NCBI GenBank assembly: GCA_041650175.1
Contig: JBAZLS010000002.1
Location: forward strand, 42,549-106,548
Reading direction: 5' to 3'
Length of the DNA: 64,000 nucleotides
Origin: Minisyncoccus sp041650175
GTDB taxonomy: Bacteria > Patescibacteriota > Minisyncoccia > Minisyncoccales > Minisyncoccaceae
A model generated the notes under the pieces. That model made no database searches. It worked only from the letters and a program-made list of their open reading frames with translations, and was not told the origin of the DNA. The translations under genes and the position numbers were made by a program. This document shows positions 15,830-24,800 of this stretch, piece after piece (the stretch's first letter is position 1; the number at the start of each line of letters is the position of its first letter).

Positions 15830-15900
15830 TGTGGGATCGTCTAATGGTAGGACAGTGGCCTTTGAAGCCATCAATCTTGGTTCGAGTCCAGGTCCCACAA
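15830..15900 (+). tRNA. tRNA-Gln (anticodon UUG)
   Basis: A full cloverleaf: acceptor TGTGGGA/TCCCACA, D-arm GTCC-like, anticodon arm GTGGC-CTTTGAA-GCCAT with anticodon TTG, T-arm CTTGG-TTCGAGT-CCAGG, discriminator A. CCA is not encoded. It begins 7 bases after the dnaX stop. Confidence 0.95.
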
Positions 15901-15907
15901 CATTTAA

Positions 15908-15942
15908 CAAAAAAAAGAGTATCAGAAGATACTCTTTTTTGT
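15908..15942. terminator. Bidirectional intrinsic terminator after tRNA-Gln
   Basis: AAAAAAGAGTATC, AGA, GATACTCTTTTTT: a long perfect stem with T run. Confidence 0.85.
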
Positions 15943-15943
15943 T

Positions 15944-16056
15944 AACCGCTGCGCGGGAATCTGGACGAGAAGCCGGAGCCACGTCTGGTGGCGAGGCTGG
16001 CCGGAGAGCAGTTTTAGCAAAAACTGACTCGATGGCGAATCCAAGTCCCGCAACAT
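15944..16056 (+). ncRNA. GC-rich structured island, candidate RNA
   Basis: This 110-base block is far richer in G+C than its surroundings and lies between two terminators. It folds by eye into nested stems: GCGGGA/TCCCGC at the ends, then TGGA/TCCA, then CGAG/CTCG, and inside two hairpins, AGCC(GGA)GCCAC-GTCTG-GTGGC(GA)GGCT and CAGTTTT-AGCA-AAAACTG. The 3' end (GAATCCAAGTCCCGCAACA) resembles the end of the adjacent tRNA-Gln, yet no D, anticodon or T-arm cloverleaf can be drawn. It could be a tRNA-derived repeat, a pseudo-tRNA or a real RNA; orientation is assumed. Confidence 0.45.
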
Positions 16057-16059
16057 ATT

Positions 16060-16086
16060 AAAAAGGCACCCGTAAGGGTGTCTTTT
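16060..16086 (+). terminator. Intrinsic terminator after the GC-rich island
   Basis: AAAGGCACCC, GTAA, GGGTGTCTTTT. Confidence 0.7.
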
Positions 16087-16127
16087 GTGTTAAATTAAGA
16101 TTGGAATCAGAATGTAGGTGATTAGTA

Positions 16128-16155
16128 TTGACAAAAATAAAATATATAGTATACA
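16128..16155 (+). promoter_or_regulatory. Promoter of the 16163 gene
   Basis: TTGACA (16128-16133), 16-base spacer, TATACA (16150-16155). Transcription would begin at about 16162, on or beside the ATG at 16163. Confidence 0.65.
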
Positions 16156-16162
16156 TAAATAT

Positions 16163-16555
16163 ATGTTTAGTAGAGCTGGACCTTGGCACTCCAAACATAG
16201 TGGAGAGCCAACGTCTCATCTTAATAGGATTCTTCTGGTGAATAACCAGAGGAATAAAGTGGTCGCAGTCGCGACCTACGCAAAGGTGTTCGAAAAAATT
16301 GAGGGATCAGAAGGCTTCGTACCTGCTTATCAAGGCAGTTATTATTACGACGCAGCCAAAGGAAAAATGAGCATCTCCGAGGAGGATGGACGATTTACTA
16401 TCTTCGTCGGGGAGAGTCGCTATGAGTGCGACGAGATACACTTTGAATACACTTCAAAGTGTTGTTACTGGGAAACCCCCAAGAAGGAGGTGAGAAAACC
16501 ATCTCCTCCAAATGAGAGAAGAAAGGGGTTACTCAGTAAAATATTTAGGATATAG
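16163..16555 (+). CDS. Hypothetical protein, possibly leaderless mRNA
   Basis: I start at ATG 16163 (MFSRAGPWHS) because the longer frame from 16118 would run through a clear promoter. The 130-residue product is soluble, has a beta-rich middle (NRILLVNNQRNKVVAVATYAK, SYYYDAAKGKMSI, RFTIFVGESRYEC) and a basic C-terminal tail (PSPPNERRKGLLSKIF). No family recognised. Codons such as CTC, GTC, GCG and GGG are used more than in neighbours, suggesting acquisition from a less AT-rich source. Confidence 0.6.
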   Translation: MFSRAGPWHSKHSGEPTSHLNRILLVNNQRNKVVAVATYAKVFEKIEGSEGFVPAYQGSYYYDAAKGKMSISEEDGRFTIFVGESRYECDEIHFEYTSKCCYWETPKKEVRKPSPPNERRKGLLSKIFRI

Positions 16556-16575
16556 ATTATATCCTTCTTTTTTTA
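16547..16575 (+). terminator. Intrinsic terminator overlapping stop of 16163 gene
   Basis: AGGATATA, GAT, TATATCCT then TCTTTTTTTT. The stem starts within the last two codons. Confidence 0.85.
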
Positions 16576-16587
16576 TTTCCAACTTTC

Positions 16588-16610
16588 CAAATCAAATCTG
16601 AAAATCCAAG
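16588..16610 (+). repeat. Direct repeat, left copy
   Basis: CCAAATCAAATCTGAAAAT followed by CCAA; matched at 17328-17350 with a single base change. The two copies bracket the Nudix gene and the broken kinase gene. Confidence 0.7.
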
Positions 16611-16668
16611 AGTTTGCTTTATATTGATATTTATTTTACTATAATTTTATAATTATAACACTAAATTT

Positions 16669-17118
16669 ATGATCAAATTTCTTCCTACGGAATCAAACAT
16701 TCATTTTATTGCGAGGGGTTTGCTCATTCAAAGCGAAAGTGTGATTCTTTGTCATGTTAAAGGGAAGGATTGGTATTTTTTGGCAGGAGGACATATTGAA
16801 AATGGCGAATCGGCTAAACAAGGACTTTTAAGAGAATTAAAAGAAGAGATTGGCGAAAATGATTATACAATATCATCGTTTGTTGGTGTTTGTGAAAATA
16901 TCTTTTCTTTGGATGAAAACATTTCTCAGCAAGAAGTTAATATAATATTTCAAGTAAATATTCCTGAGGGGACTATGATATTTTCAAAAGAAGATGATTT
17001 GGAGTTTATTACTATTAAAAAAGAAGAATTTGCAAATTATAAAATTCTTCCAGAGAAAATGAAAAATGGCATTCAAGAATGGATGAAAACAAGTGCGCCA
17101 TTTTTAAAAGAATTATAA
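16669..17118 (+). CDS. NUDIX hydrolase
   Basis: A 149-residue Nudix-fold pyrophosphohydrolase. The Nudix box GX5EX7REUXEEXGU is complete, from GGHIENGE through RELKEEIGE (about residues 41-64). The N-terminus IHFIARGLLIQSESVILCHVKG is the usual first strand and strand turn. The substrate (damaged nucleotide, NDP-X or other) cannot be told. It is followed two bases later by a decayed kinase gene and both lie between two 23-base direct repeats. Confidence 0.9.
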   Translation: MIKFLPTESNIHFIARGLLIQSESVILCHVKGKDWYFLAGGHIENGESAKQGLLRELKEEIGENDYTISSFVGVCENIFSLDENISQQEVNIIFQVNIPEGTMIFSKEDDLEFITIKKEEFANYKILPEKMKNGIQEWMKTSAPFLKEL

Positions 17119-17119
17119 T

Positions 17120-17335
17120 ATGTTTATTTGTTTTGAAGGAATAGCTGGGGCAGGAAAACGACTAATATTTTGGGTGATTATTTACATTCAAAAAATATAA
17201 AAGTATTTAAAAGCGCTATCTATGAAGATGATCGTCGTAAAATTATTTCTAAATTTGTAAATGACATTGGTATAACAAACAATAAAAATGCAGTTACATT
17301 TTTATTTTAAGCTCTTCACTTGAAAAACCAAATCA
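17120..17335 (+). pseudogene. Broken thymidylate-kinase-like gene
   Basis: ATG at 17120 opens MFICFEGIAGAGK, the P-loop start of dTMP kinase. Directly after GAGK the frame breaks: the original frame stops after about 20 codons, while a one-base shift continues as TNILGDYLHSKNIKVF and then DRRKIISKFVNDIG. That frame meets TAA at FLF-stop-ALH, where family members usually have Gln (CAA to TAA). Beyond it the similarity runs into the right copy of the direct repeat. At least two disabling changes and a missing C-terminal two thirds make this a remnant. Confidence 0.75.
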
Positions 17336-17350
17336 AATCTGAAAATTCAA
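17328..17350 (+). repeat. Direct repeat, right copy
   Basis: CCAAATCAAATCTGAAAAT followed by TCAA; see the left copy at 16588. It is followed by the perfect palindrome AAATCCGATCGGATTT (17355-17370), which with the T-rich tail could act as a terminator. Confidence 0.7.
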
Positions 17351-17407
17351 ATCAAATCCGATCGGATTTCTTATTTATCTTAGGCTTTTTTATTGTATTA
17401 TAATGAT

Positions 17408-18022
17408 ATGAAATTAAAATTTACATTTTCAAAAGAAAAAGAAATTGATAAGTTAATTAATATTTATTTAAAATATCAATGGTTCATTGATAATGATTTT
17501 CCTATCTCTTTGCCAGTTTTCTATGATCGGATATACAAGGAAACGAAAAATAAGGGTGCATTTAAAAAAGAATTAATTATTTCATTTAAAGAAATTTACA
17601 AAAGAGATGTTTATTTAGAAAAAGAAAAAGTCATAAAAGAAAACTGGAAGAGGGCAGGTAAGCAAGTTATTGACACTTTAAGTGATTTTAAATTAACAAA
17701 AAAAGATTGCTACTTTTGTTATTTATCTCTTTATGGACCACAGGGACAATATGAATATCCAGATATAGTTAGTTTAAGGATTATAAACGAAAATGATATC
17801 AGGGAAGCAAACGAAACAATAACTCATGAATTATTGCATCTTTTAATCTTAAATAAAGTTAGAAAATTAAAGCTAGACTATGAAACAATAGAAGGATTGG
17901 TTGATTTGTTTTTTATTGAGACAAAACTGAGAGATATTTTTCCTAATTACAAAATTCAAAGTATTAGCAAGATTGATAAAGTTTTATTCAATAAGTTATT
18001 TTTATTAAAACAAAAATTATAA
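17408..18022 (+). CDS. Putative zinc metalloprotease-like protein (HELLH)
   Basis: I use ATG 17408 (MKLKFTFSKE); a TTG five codons earlier is the alternative. The 204-residue protein has ETITHELLHLLILNK, an HExxH zinc-binding helix near residue 140, followed about 20 residues later by TIEGLVDLFF, whose Glu could be the third ligand of a gluzincin. The N-terminal half is helical and charged with no signal peptide, so it would be cytoplasmic. No closer family is recognised and peptidase activity is only suggested by the motif. Confidence 0.7.
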   Translation: MKLKFTFSKEKEIDKLINIYLKYQWFIDNDFPISLPVFYDRIYKETKNKGAFKKELIISFKEIYKRDVYLEKEKVIKENWKRAGKQVIDTLSDFKLTKKDCYFCYLSLYGPQGQYEYPDIVSLRIINENDIREANETITHELLHLLILNKVRKLKLDYETIEGLVDLFFIETKLRDIFPNYKIQSISKIDKVLFNKLFLLKQKL

Positions 18023-18278
18023 TAACAGCCTATTACTTAATGACATTATGCTGTAAATTTTATGTCTAATTATGTGTCACTTTTGTCATTTGTTGGATAG
18101 CTCAAGTTTCGTAGAGACTAGGATAAAATTTTGAAATAGCCTTATGGAGTCTAACTCCACGTAGTTCTAGCTCTAGCTCGTCAACCAGATTGAGTGGAAA
18201 AATTATAATTCTTTTTCTACTAATTGACTTCTTCTATATTTTTACCTAATATATCATTAGAATTTTAGGAGATTAATT

Positions 18279-18353
18279 ATGGATGAAGACGCATTAATAA
18301 TCTTTATTGCCATTTTGCTAGCACTAGGTATAGAGATATATTCATTAACGTAG
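18279..18353 (+). CDS. 24-residue membrane peptide with Shine-Dalgarno
   Basis: MDEDALIIFIAILLALGIEI plus YSLT: an acidic start followed by one hydrophobic helix. AGGAGA lies 6 bases before the ATG, unusual here because most genes lack such a site. An intrinsic terminator follows closely. The preceding 250 bases (18023-18278) hold no gene that I can support; a short stem GGAGT-CTA-ACTCC lies there at about 18145. Confidence 0.5.
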   Translation: MDEDALIIFIAILLALGIEIYSLT

Positions 18354-18376
18354 AGGTACAAAATGATCCCATTTTA

Positions 18377-18402
18377 AAACAAATCTTAGATTTGTTTTTT
18401 AT
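18377..18402 (+). terminator. Intrinsic terminator after the small peptide gene
   Basis: ACAAATC, TTA, GATTTGT, TTTTT. The T run also supplies a possible TTGTTT -35 element 16 bases before TATAAT (18413-18418), a likely promoter for the next gene. Confidence 0.75.
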
Positions 18403-18455
18403 TTTTATGGTGATATAATTTAACAAGCAGAATAAATACTAATAAATAATAAAAT

Positions 18456-19253
18456 ATGGAAAATAAAACACTTTTGGCATTGCTAATATTAACATTGTTT
18501 ATCGGAGGAATAATTGGATTTTATTACCCAAAAAATACAGAAAAAAATATTACAGAAAATGTTCAGCAAATAATAAACAATAATCCTTCGTTATCTGTAA
18601 ATACTATTTCGGAGACTGATAAGCCTTTTGATATCAATGCGCAATATCCGCAATTTACATTAGTTGACCAAGCCTTTAATGCTAAAATAGCTGATTTGAT
18701 AAATAATAAAATAAAAGAATTCAAAAATAATTCTACAGAAAACTTAAAAGCTGTGAAAGAAACTGCGACTACTGAGAATCCAGCTCCTGATTGGACATTT
18801 TATTTTAAAGCAGACTGGGCTCCTGCTCAAATCAATAAAAATTATATCAGTTTTGTTATTAATATGTATTATTTTGAAGGTGGAGCTCATGGAAATAGTG
18901 AAGTATACACATTTAATTATGATCTTGCCAACAAAAAAGAAATTACCTTCAATGACTTTATTGGAAACTCACAAGATAGCCTGAAAACTATTTCTAAATT
19001 GGCCACCGAAGATATTGTAAGTCAGAGATCAGGATTTGGAGAAACAGATACTGCTAGTCTTAAGAAGGAGATTGAAGAAGGAGGCGCTAGTCCGAATATA
19101 AATAATTTCAGTACTTTTACTTTTGATAACCAAATTCTAACTATATATTACCAAAAGTATCAAGTTGGCTCAGGCGCATTGGGAATGTTGAAGACAGTAT
19201 TTAATAAAAGTATTTTAGACCAAGAATCAGTTAAGTCAGTTTATTTCAAGTAA
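18456..19253 (+). CDS. Membrane-anchored DUF3298/DUF4163-type protein
   Basis: The 265 residues start with an anchor helix (LLALLILTLFIGGIIGFYY, about 5-24), then an extracellular domain. The pattern YPQFTLVDQAFNAKIADLINN, FVINMYYFEGGAHGNSEVYTFNYDLANKKEITFNDF and FDNQILTIYYQKYQVGSGALG matches the paired DUF4163-DUF3298 fold seen in RsiV and PdaC proteins. No deacetylase domain is attached. It may bind cell-wall ligands or act in signalling outside the membrane. The next gene starts one base after the stop. Confidence 0.75.
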   Translation: MENKTLLALLILTLFIGGIIGFYYPKNTEKNITENVQQIINNNPSLSVNTISETDKPFDINAQYPQFTLVDQAFNAKIADLINNKIKEFKNNSTENLKAVKETATTENPAPDWTFYFKADWAPAQINKNYISFVINMYYFEGGAHGNSEVYTFNYDLANKKEITFNDFIGNSQDSLKTISKLATEDIVSQRSGFGETDTASLKKEIEEGGASPNINNFSTFTFDNQILTIYYQKYQVGSGALGMLKTVFNKSILDQESVKSVYFK

Positions 19254-19254
19254 A

Positions 19255-19761
19255 ATGCCCAAAATTATCATTAGAAAACCAAAAATAGAAGATTTGGATT
19301 CTATGTGTGAAATGATTAATTCTTTAGTTGATGAAAAAACAATGATTTCAGTTCAAGAAAAACAAACGAAGTCCAGTGAAAGAAAATTTTTGAAAAATTT
19401 GCTCAAACAAATTGATTTGAAAGAAAATATTACAAATATTATCGATCTTGATGGAAAAGTCGTTGGTATTTGTTCGATTTATCCCTGTTCATTCCTTCAA
19501 AAACACATAGGAGAAGTGGGAATTTTCTTAAAAAAAGAAGTCAGAGGAATGGGGCTTGGTAAAAAAATATTTCTACAAACCATTGAAGAAGGTAAAAAAG
19601 CATTCAAACTAAAAATAATTAAACTGTTAGTTTTTTCAAAAAATAAAATAGCAATAAGAATGTATAAGAGCATAGGATTTAAAAAACTAGGAATAATCAA
19701 AGGTGGGGCAATGTATTATGGTAATTTTGAAGATGATATGATAATGCTTAAGTACTTATAA
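19255..19761 (+). CDS. GNAT family N-acetyltransferase
   Basis: The 168-residue protein has the GNAT pattern: IRKPKIEDLDSMCEMIN at the start, a strand ending EVGIFLKKEVRGMGLGKK where R/Q-x-x-G-x-G/A binds acetyl-CoA (about 92-101), and the C-terminal KNKIAIRMYKSIGFKKLGIIKG motif. Acceptor unknown. Cotranscribed with the gene before it. Confidence 0.88.
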   Translation: MPKIIIRKPKIEDLDSMCEMINSLVDEKTMISVQEKQTKSSERKFLKNLLKQIDLKENITNIIDLDGKVVGICSIYPCSFLQKHIGEVGIFLKKEVRGMGLGKKIFLQTIEEGKKAFKLKIIKLLVFSKNKIAIRMYKSIGFKKLGIIKGGAMYYGNFEDDMIMLKYL

Positions 19762-19778
19762 TATCTGAAGACCTTCTT

Positions 19779-19808
19779 GAAACTACGGATTTCCGTAGTT
19801 TTTGTTTG
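19779..19808 (+). terminator. Intrinsic terminator
   Basis: AAACTACGGA, TT, TCCGTAGTTTTTG. Confidence 0.85.
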
Positions 19809-19833
19809 TCATATTTTAAGAAGACAACAAATA

Positions 19834-19862
19834 TTGACAATAATAATGAGATAAGATAATAT
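19834..19862 (+). promoter_or_regulatory. Promoter of the MarR-RND operon
   Basis: TTGACA (19834-19839), 17-base spacer, TAATAT (19857-19862). It lies 34 bases before the regulator gene, so a MarR operator would be expected at or just after the -10; no perfect palindrome is obvious. Confidence 0.7.
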
Positions 19863-19895
19863 TTAGAGGTTCTAATTATTTTAATATCTAAAAAA

Positions 19896-20321
19896 ATGAG
19901 ATGTAAAAACTGCAATAGAGAATTATCGCTAGGCTTTTTTAAAGTTTTTAAATTCATAAAAAAGAAAATGACCTTGCGGGATGAAATTTACAATTTGACA
20001 ATCGGTCAAATGGAAATACTTCATTTTATAAAAGACAAAAAGCAAGTCCCAATGAAAGAAGTGGCAGATTTTTTGGAGATTACTCCTCCTTCTGCAACAT
20101 CACTAATAAACAACTTGGTAATAAGCGACATTTTGGAAAGAAAATTTGATAAAATAGATAGACGCGTTATTTTGTTAAATATCACAGAAAAAGGTAAAAA
20201 AATATTTGAAAAAGCAAAAAAAGAACGCGCCGAAGCTTTTGAAAGGATAATATCCACTTTAACAGGAGAAGAAAGGAATTGTCTTTTGAAAATTTTAAAA
20301 AAAATACAAAATCAATACTAA
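19896..20321 (+). CDS. MarR family transcriptional regulator
   Basis: A 141-residue winged-helix protein. The core LTIGQMEILHFIKDKKQVPM, ADFLEITPPSATSLINNLVI (recognition helix) and KIDRRVILLNITEKGKK (wing) is typical of MarR. The N-terminus carries CKNC, a CxxC pair not usual in the family, which could sense oxidants or metal. First gene of an operon with an efflux adaptor and RND pump, so it is probably their repressor and is released by a substrate of the pump. Confidence 0.9.
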   Translation: MRCKNCNRELSLGFFKVFKFIKKKMTLRDEIYNLTIGQMEILHFIKDKKQVPMKEVADFLEITPPSATSLINNLVISDILERKFDKIDRRVILLNITEKGKKIFEKAKKERAEAFERIISTLTGEERNCLLKILKKIQNQY

Positions 20322-20333
20322 TTTTAAAAAATA

Positions 20334-21890
20334 ATGAATATTCTAAATAAATTAAAAAATCACAAAATTGTGATGGCCATATTGATAGTTCTGGTGGTAA
20401 TTTCATCAATTGCTTTTAGTTATATTAAAAATAGTAAAGTTGAAGAAACACCTCCGACCGAAACAAAGGTTTCTCTGATTGCTGTTAGCGATTATGTCAA
20501 AGGAAAAAATACGATTTCCGCCAATGGAACAGTCGAGTCATTAGAACAGGCAGAATTAAAAAGCCAAGTAATGTCGCCAGTAGCTAGTATAAATACATCA
20601 ATCGGAAGCAATGTTTATAAAGGACAAACTCTTGTTGTTTTGAAGAATGACGATTTAGTTGCTCAATTAAATCAATCTAAAGCTTCATTGAAAGCACAAC
20701 AAGCAAAATTGGAAGAGATGAAAAAAGGAGCAAGAAGCGAAGAATTAAAAGTTACTGAAACTCAATTGGAAGCTGCTAAAATAAATTTAGAAAATACAAA
20801 AAGCCAGCAAAATGTTTTAATTGAAAATGCCAGAAAAAATCTTTTAAATTCCACTATCGCTGCTATTCCTGCGATTGGAACAAGCACTTCTATTACTCCA
20901 ATTATAACCGGCACTTATAATAATATTGAAGAAGGCCAATATACAATAAGGATATATATCACAGGAGATGGAACAATGTTCCAAGCGGGAGGACTTGAAA
21001 ATACTTCTGGCTTGGTCAATACAATTGCTCAGCCATTAGGAAAGAGAGGGTTGTATATCCAATTTCCAACAAACCAGATAAGCAACGGAAGTTGGACAAT
21101 AAATATTCCTAATACTCAGGCTGTAAATTATAGTGCCAACAAGAATGCTTACGAAGCAGCTCTTCAAACTAAACAGACAGCTATATCTGCAGCAGAAAGC
21201 GCATTAGCAACAGCTCAGTCTACTTATGATTTAAAATTAGCTGGTTCAAGCAGTGATCAAATAAAAGCTCAGGAAGCGATAGTAGAACAAGCTCAAGCAA
21301 GTGTTCAAGCCATCAATGCTCAATTACAGAAAACTTACATCACTTCACCGATTAGTGGAACAGTTTCGGCAATACCAGTAAAATATGGAGAACTTGTAAC
21401 TGCAGGTCAATCTATAATTTCCATTGTTAATAAATCGGGACTTCAAGTAAAGGCTTATATCAGTGAATCTGACTTGCCATCTATAGAGCAAGGAGCAAGT
21501 GCTAGCATAACTGAAACTGTAAAGGGGGTCGTTAATAAAATATCTCCAAGTATAGATAGTAAAACAAAAAATGTTGAAGTAGATATCATTGTTTTAGATC
21601 CAGAAACCTCAGGCTTAGTAATTGGACAAAATACTACTGTTAAAATTGATACCAAAAATCAAAATACACAAGATTCATTTTATTTGCTGCCATTGCAATC
21701 TGTTGGAATTGCTTCTGACTATTCTTATATCTATATCGTAAACAACAATGCCGAACTTGAGGAAGTAAAAGTTACAGTAGGAAAAGTGAATGGAGAAAAT
21801 ATAGAAGTTTTAACAGGCATAACTTCTGATATGAAGATTGTTTCAACAATCTATGAATTAAAGAATGGCCAAAAAGTAGTAGCAAAATAA
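20334..21890 (+). CDS. RND efflux adaptor (HlyD/MFP type) with tip insertion
   Basis: Periplasmic-adaptor-like protein of 518 residues: membrane anchor (about 13-30), first lipoyl half (QMSPVASINTSIGSNVYKGQ-like), a coiled-coil hairpin (LNQSKASLKAQQAKLEEM down, AISAAESALATAQSTYD and QAQASVQAINAQLQ back), second lipoyl half (TSPISGTVSAIPVKYGELV), beta barrel and membrane-proximal domain. At the hairpin turn, about 165-275, sits an extra beta-rich, Thr/Gly/Asn-rich domain. In Gram-negative pumps that tip touches TolC; here it carries a domain instead. Starts 12 bases after marR. Confidence 0.88.
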   Translation: MNILNKLKNHKIVMAILIVLVVISSIAFSYIKNSKVEETPPTETKVSLIAVSDYVKGKNTISANGTVESLEQAELKSQVMSPVASINTSIGSNVYKGQTLVVLKNDDLVAQLNQSKASLKAQQAKLEEMKKGARSEELKVTETQLEAAKINLENTKSQQNVLIENARKNLLNSTIAAIPAIGTSTSITPIITGTYNNIEEGQYTIRIYITGDGTMFQAGGLENTSGLVNTIAQPLGKRGLYIQFPTNQISNGSWTINIPNTQAVNYSANKNAYEAALQTKQTAISAAESALATAQSTYDLKLAGSSSDQIKAQEAIVEQAQASVQAINAQLQKTYITSPISGTVSAIPVKYGELVTAGQSIISIVNKSGLQVKAYISESDLPSIEQGASASITETVKGVVNKISPSIDSKTKNVEVDIIVLDPETSGLVIGQNTTVKIDTKNQNTQDSFYLLPLQSVGIASDYSYIYIVNNNAELEEVKVTVGKVNGENIEVLTGITSDMKIVSTIYELKNGQKVVAK

Positions 21891-21899
21891 AGAAATACT

Positions 21900-24800
21900 A
21901 TGAACGATATTCAAAATAACACACAAATCAATAAAGAAGATAAAGATATTACTGATATTACTATTGAACAAAAATATTTACAGAATCTTAAGTTTGACTC
22001 AAATTTAAAAAAATCTTGGTTCAATTTTTTCGTTTCTAAATTTAGAATAGTAGTATTGATTATTCTTTTGATTACTTTTGCTGGAATTTATTGCTTTACA
22101 GTATTACCTAGAGAATCAAATCCAGAAGTCAAAATTCCTATCGCAATGATAACTACCGTTTATCCAGGAGGGTCACCATCAGATGTTGAGGAGTTTGTAA
22201 CAAAAAAGATAGAAATAGGTATTTCGGGCATTAAAGGAATTGATAAAATAACTTCTAATTCTTCTAATTCATTTTCATTGGTCAAAGTCGAATTTGATAC
22301 TAAGGAAGACATTGATGACTCAATTCGCAAAGTAAAAGATAAAATTACCAGTATTCAAAATAATTTACCAGATGACGCTAAGGAGCCAGTAGTTACTGAA
22401 ATTTCTCTTGATGATCAGCCTATTTGGACAATGGTTATGACTGGCCCATACGATGGTTTTGTTATGAGAGAGTATGGAGAAAATATTAAAGATGAACTTG
22501 AAAAGATAACGGGTGTAAAAGAAGTAAAAATTTCTGGAGGCGATGAAAGTGAATTTGAGGTTGCCTATAATCCGGAAAAATTAATATTTTATAACCTATC
22601 AGCTGATCAGGCAAATTCTATTATCAAAGCAACAAATATTAGTATTCCTTCAGGAAATTTTGATGGTAATAAGTTTTCATATCCTATTAATACCAATGCA
22701 AAGATTTATACTATAGAAGAAATCAAAAATATTCCTATCTCTCATACAGATTCAGGAAGCATTGTTTATTTAAAAGATTTAGCAGAAATTAAAGAGGTAT
22801 CTATTAAAAAAACTTCTTTGTCCAGACTTTCTACGAATAAATCACAGGCGCAAGATGCAATTACTATTTCACTAATTAAAAGAACAGGCAGTTCAATTAT
22901 AAATACTGTTAATGAGGCAAAGGAAAAGGTTGATGCGCAAATAAATTCTATGCCAGCTGGCATTAAATATGATGTTACTACTGATAGCGCAAAGATAGTT
23001 AATGATGATTTTGAACAATTAACTCATGATTTTATTTTAACATTAGTTTTAGTTTTTGGAATATTATTTTTGACAGTTGGATTTAAGGAGGGGATCGTAG
23101 CAAGCTTAGCTGTTCCATTAGTATTTTTTATTGCTTTTACTTGTCTTTATTTATTGGGCATGTCGCTGAATTTCTTGTCTCTTTTTTCATTAATTCTTTC
23201 CTTGGGTCTTTTAGTTGATGATGCAATCGTTGTTGTGTCGGCAACAAAACAATATATGAGAACAGGTAAATTTACTCCCGAAGAGGCTGTTTTACTAGTA
23301 TTGAATGATTATAAAATGGTTTTAACAACAACAACCCTTACTACTGTTTGGGCATTCTTGCCATTGTTATTCTGTTCAGGAATTATTGGTGAATTTATGA
23401 AATCTATTCCTGTTACTGTGTCAATTACATTAATATCTTCATTGCTTATTGCTTTAGTAATAAACCCAGCATTAATTGCATTCTTAGAAAGACTAAGAGT
23501 TACAAAAAAGATTTTCTTTATAGTCGAGGCATTAATTTTAGTTTTTGCTGGCATTTCACTTGCTTTAGGCAATCTTTGGGGCTATGGAATTGGAGCAATA
23601 TTAATTATTTTAGAGCTTTTACTAATTAGATGGTATGACAGAAAGGGGTCAGCTATTTTAACCAAGAATTTTTCACTTAGCCGAGCTGAAAGAGATGATG
23701 ATAATTTAATAAAGGAAAAAATCAGAAATCAAGAAAAGTCAGAAGGAAAGGGGTTTGCGAATAAGCTTATGTATGGAATTTTAAAACTAGATAGCATATT
23801 GCCATTTTATGAGAAATATCTTCGTAAAGTTTTAGTTACTCCAAAAAGCAGATTAATTACTATTCTTGGAGCATTTGGAATGCTTATAATAGCAATTTGC
23901 TTGCCAGCTTTTGGAATCGTTAAATCAGAATTTTTTCCTACTTCAGATTCAGATTATGTTTATATTAATTTTAGAGCTCCAGTCGGGCAAAAAATTGAGC
24001 AAACCGATACTGATGTCAAAAAAATAGAAGAAAAACTTATCACTTACGACGAAATTAAAAGTTTTTCAACAATTATCGGTCGTTCTAGCTCTGGCAGTTA
24101 CAGTGATAAATCAAACCTTGCTTCAATTACAATAATCTTAAAAGATAAGAAAAACAGAAAAGTAAAAAACTATGATTTTGCTGATCAATTACGTAATGAT
24201 TTAGCTGACATTAATGGAGGAGCTATAACCATTACAACTCCATCAGGTGGACCATCTACAGGGAGCGCTTTTGAGGCAAATATTAGGGGTGATGATTTAA
24301 ATACGCTTAATACTATTACGAGCGAATTAAGTAAAAAATTATCAACAATTGATGGCGTAGTTAATGTTGATATTTCTCTTAAAGATTCTACTCCAGACTA
24401 CACATTTGATTTAGACTCAGTAAAAATGAGCCAGAATAATCTTACTGCAGCATATGTTGGCTCAGCTTTGCGTATGGCTATTTCTGGAACAGATGTCAGT
24501 ACTATTGTAGAAAACGGGGAAGAAATTAAAATTATTGCTAGATTTGCTAAAGATAAAATTCCTACCTTAGATGATATTCAGAATCTTCAAATACTGAATA
24601 CTAAAAATCAAGCAGTATTTTTAAAAGATATTGCTACTATTAATCTGAAGCCATCAGTAGATAAAATTACTCGTGTTGATCAAAAAAGAACAGTTGTCTT
24701 AAGCGCTGATACTACCGCAAAAACAAATTCAAATTTAGTTTTAGAAAAATTTGAGAAAAAAATTGCGGATTATAAAATGCCAGAAGGCTATACTATTGAT

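Noticed and set aside
15831..16061. Frame running from tRNA-Gln through the GC-rich island
   Set aside because: It reads tRNA and hairpin DNA; composition (Arg/Gly/Ala/Ser) is typical of translated structured RNA.
17328..17400. Continuation of a functional thymidylate kinase
   Set aside because: Two disabling changes and loss of the C-terminus make function unlikely.
18023..18278. Structured RNA in the region before the micro-peptide
   Set aside because: Only one short stem (GGAGT-CTA-ACTCC) was found; no consistent fold or clear boundaries.
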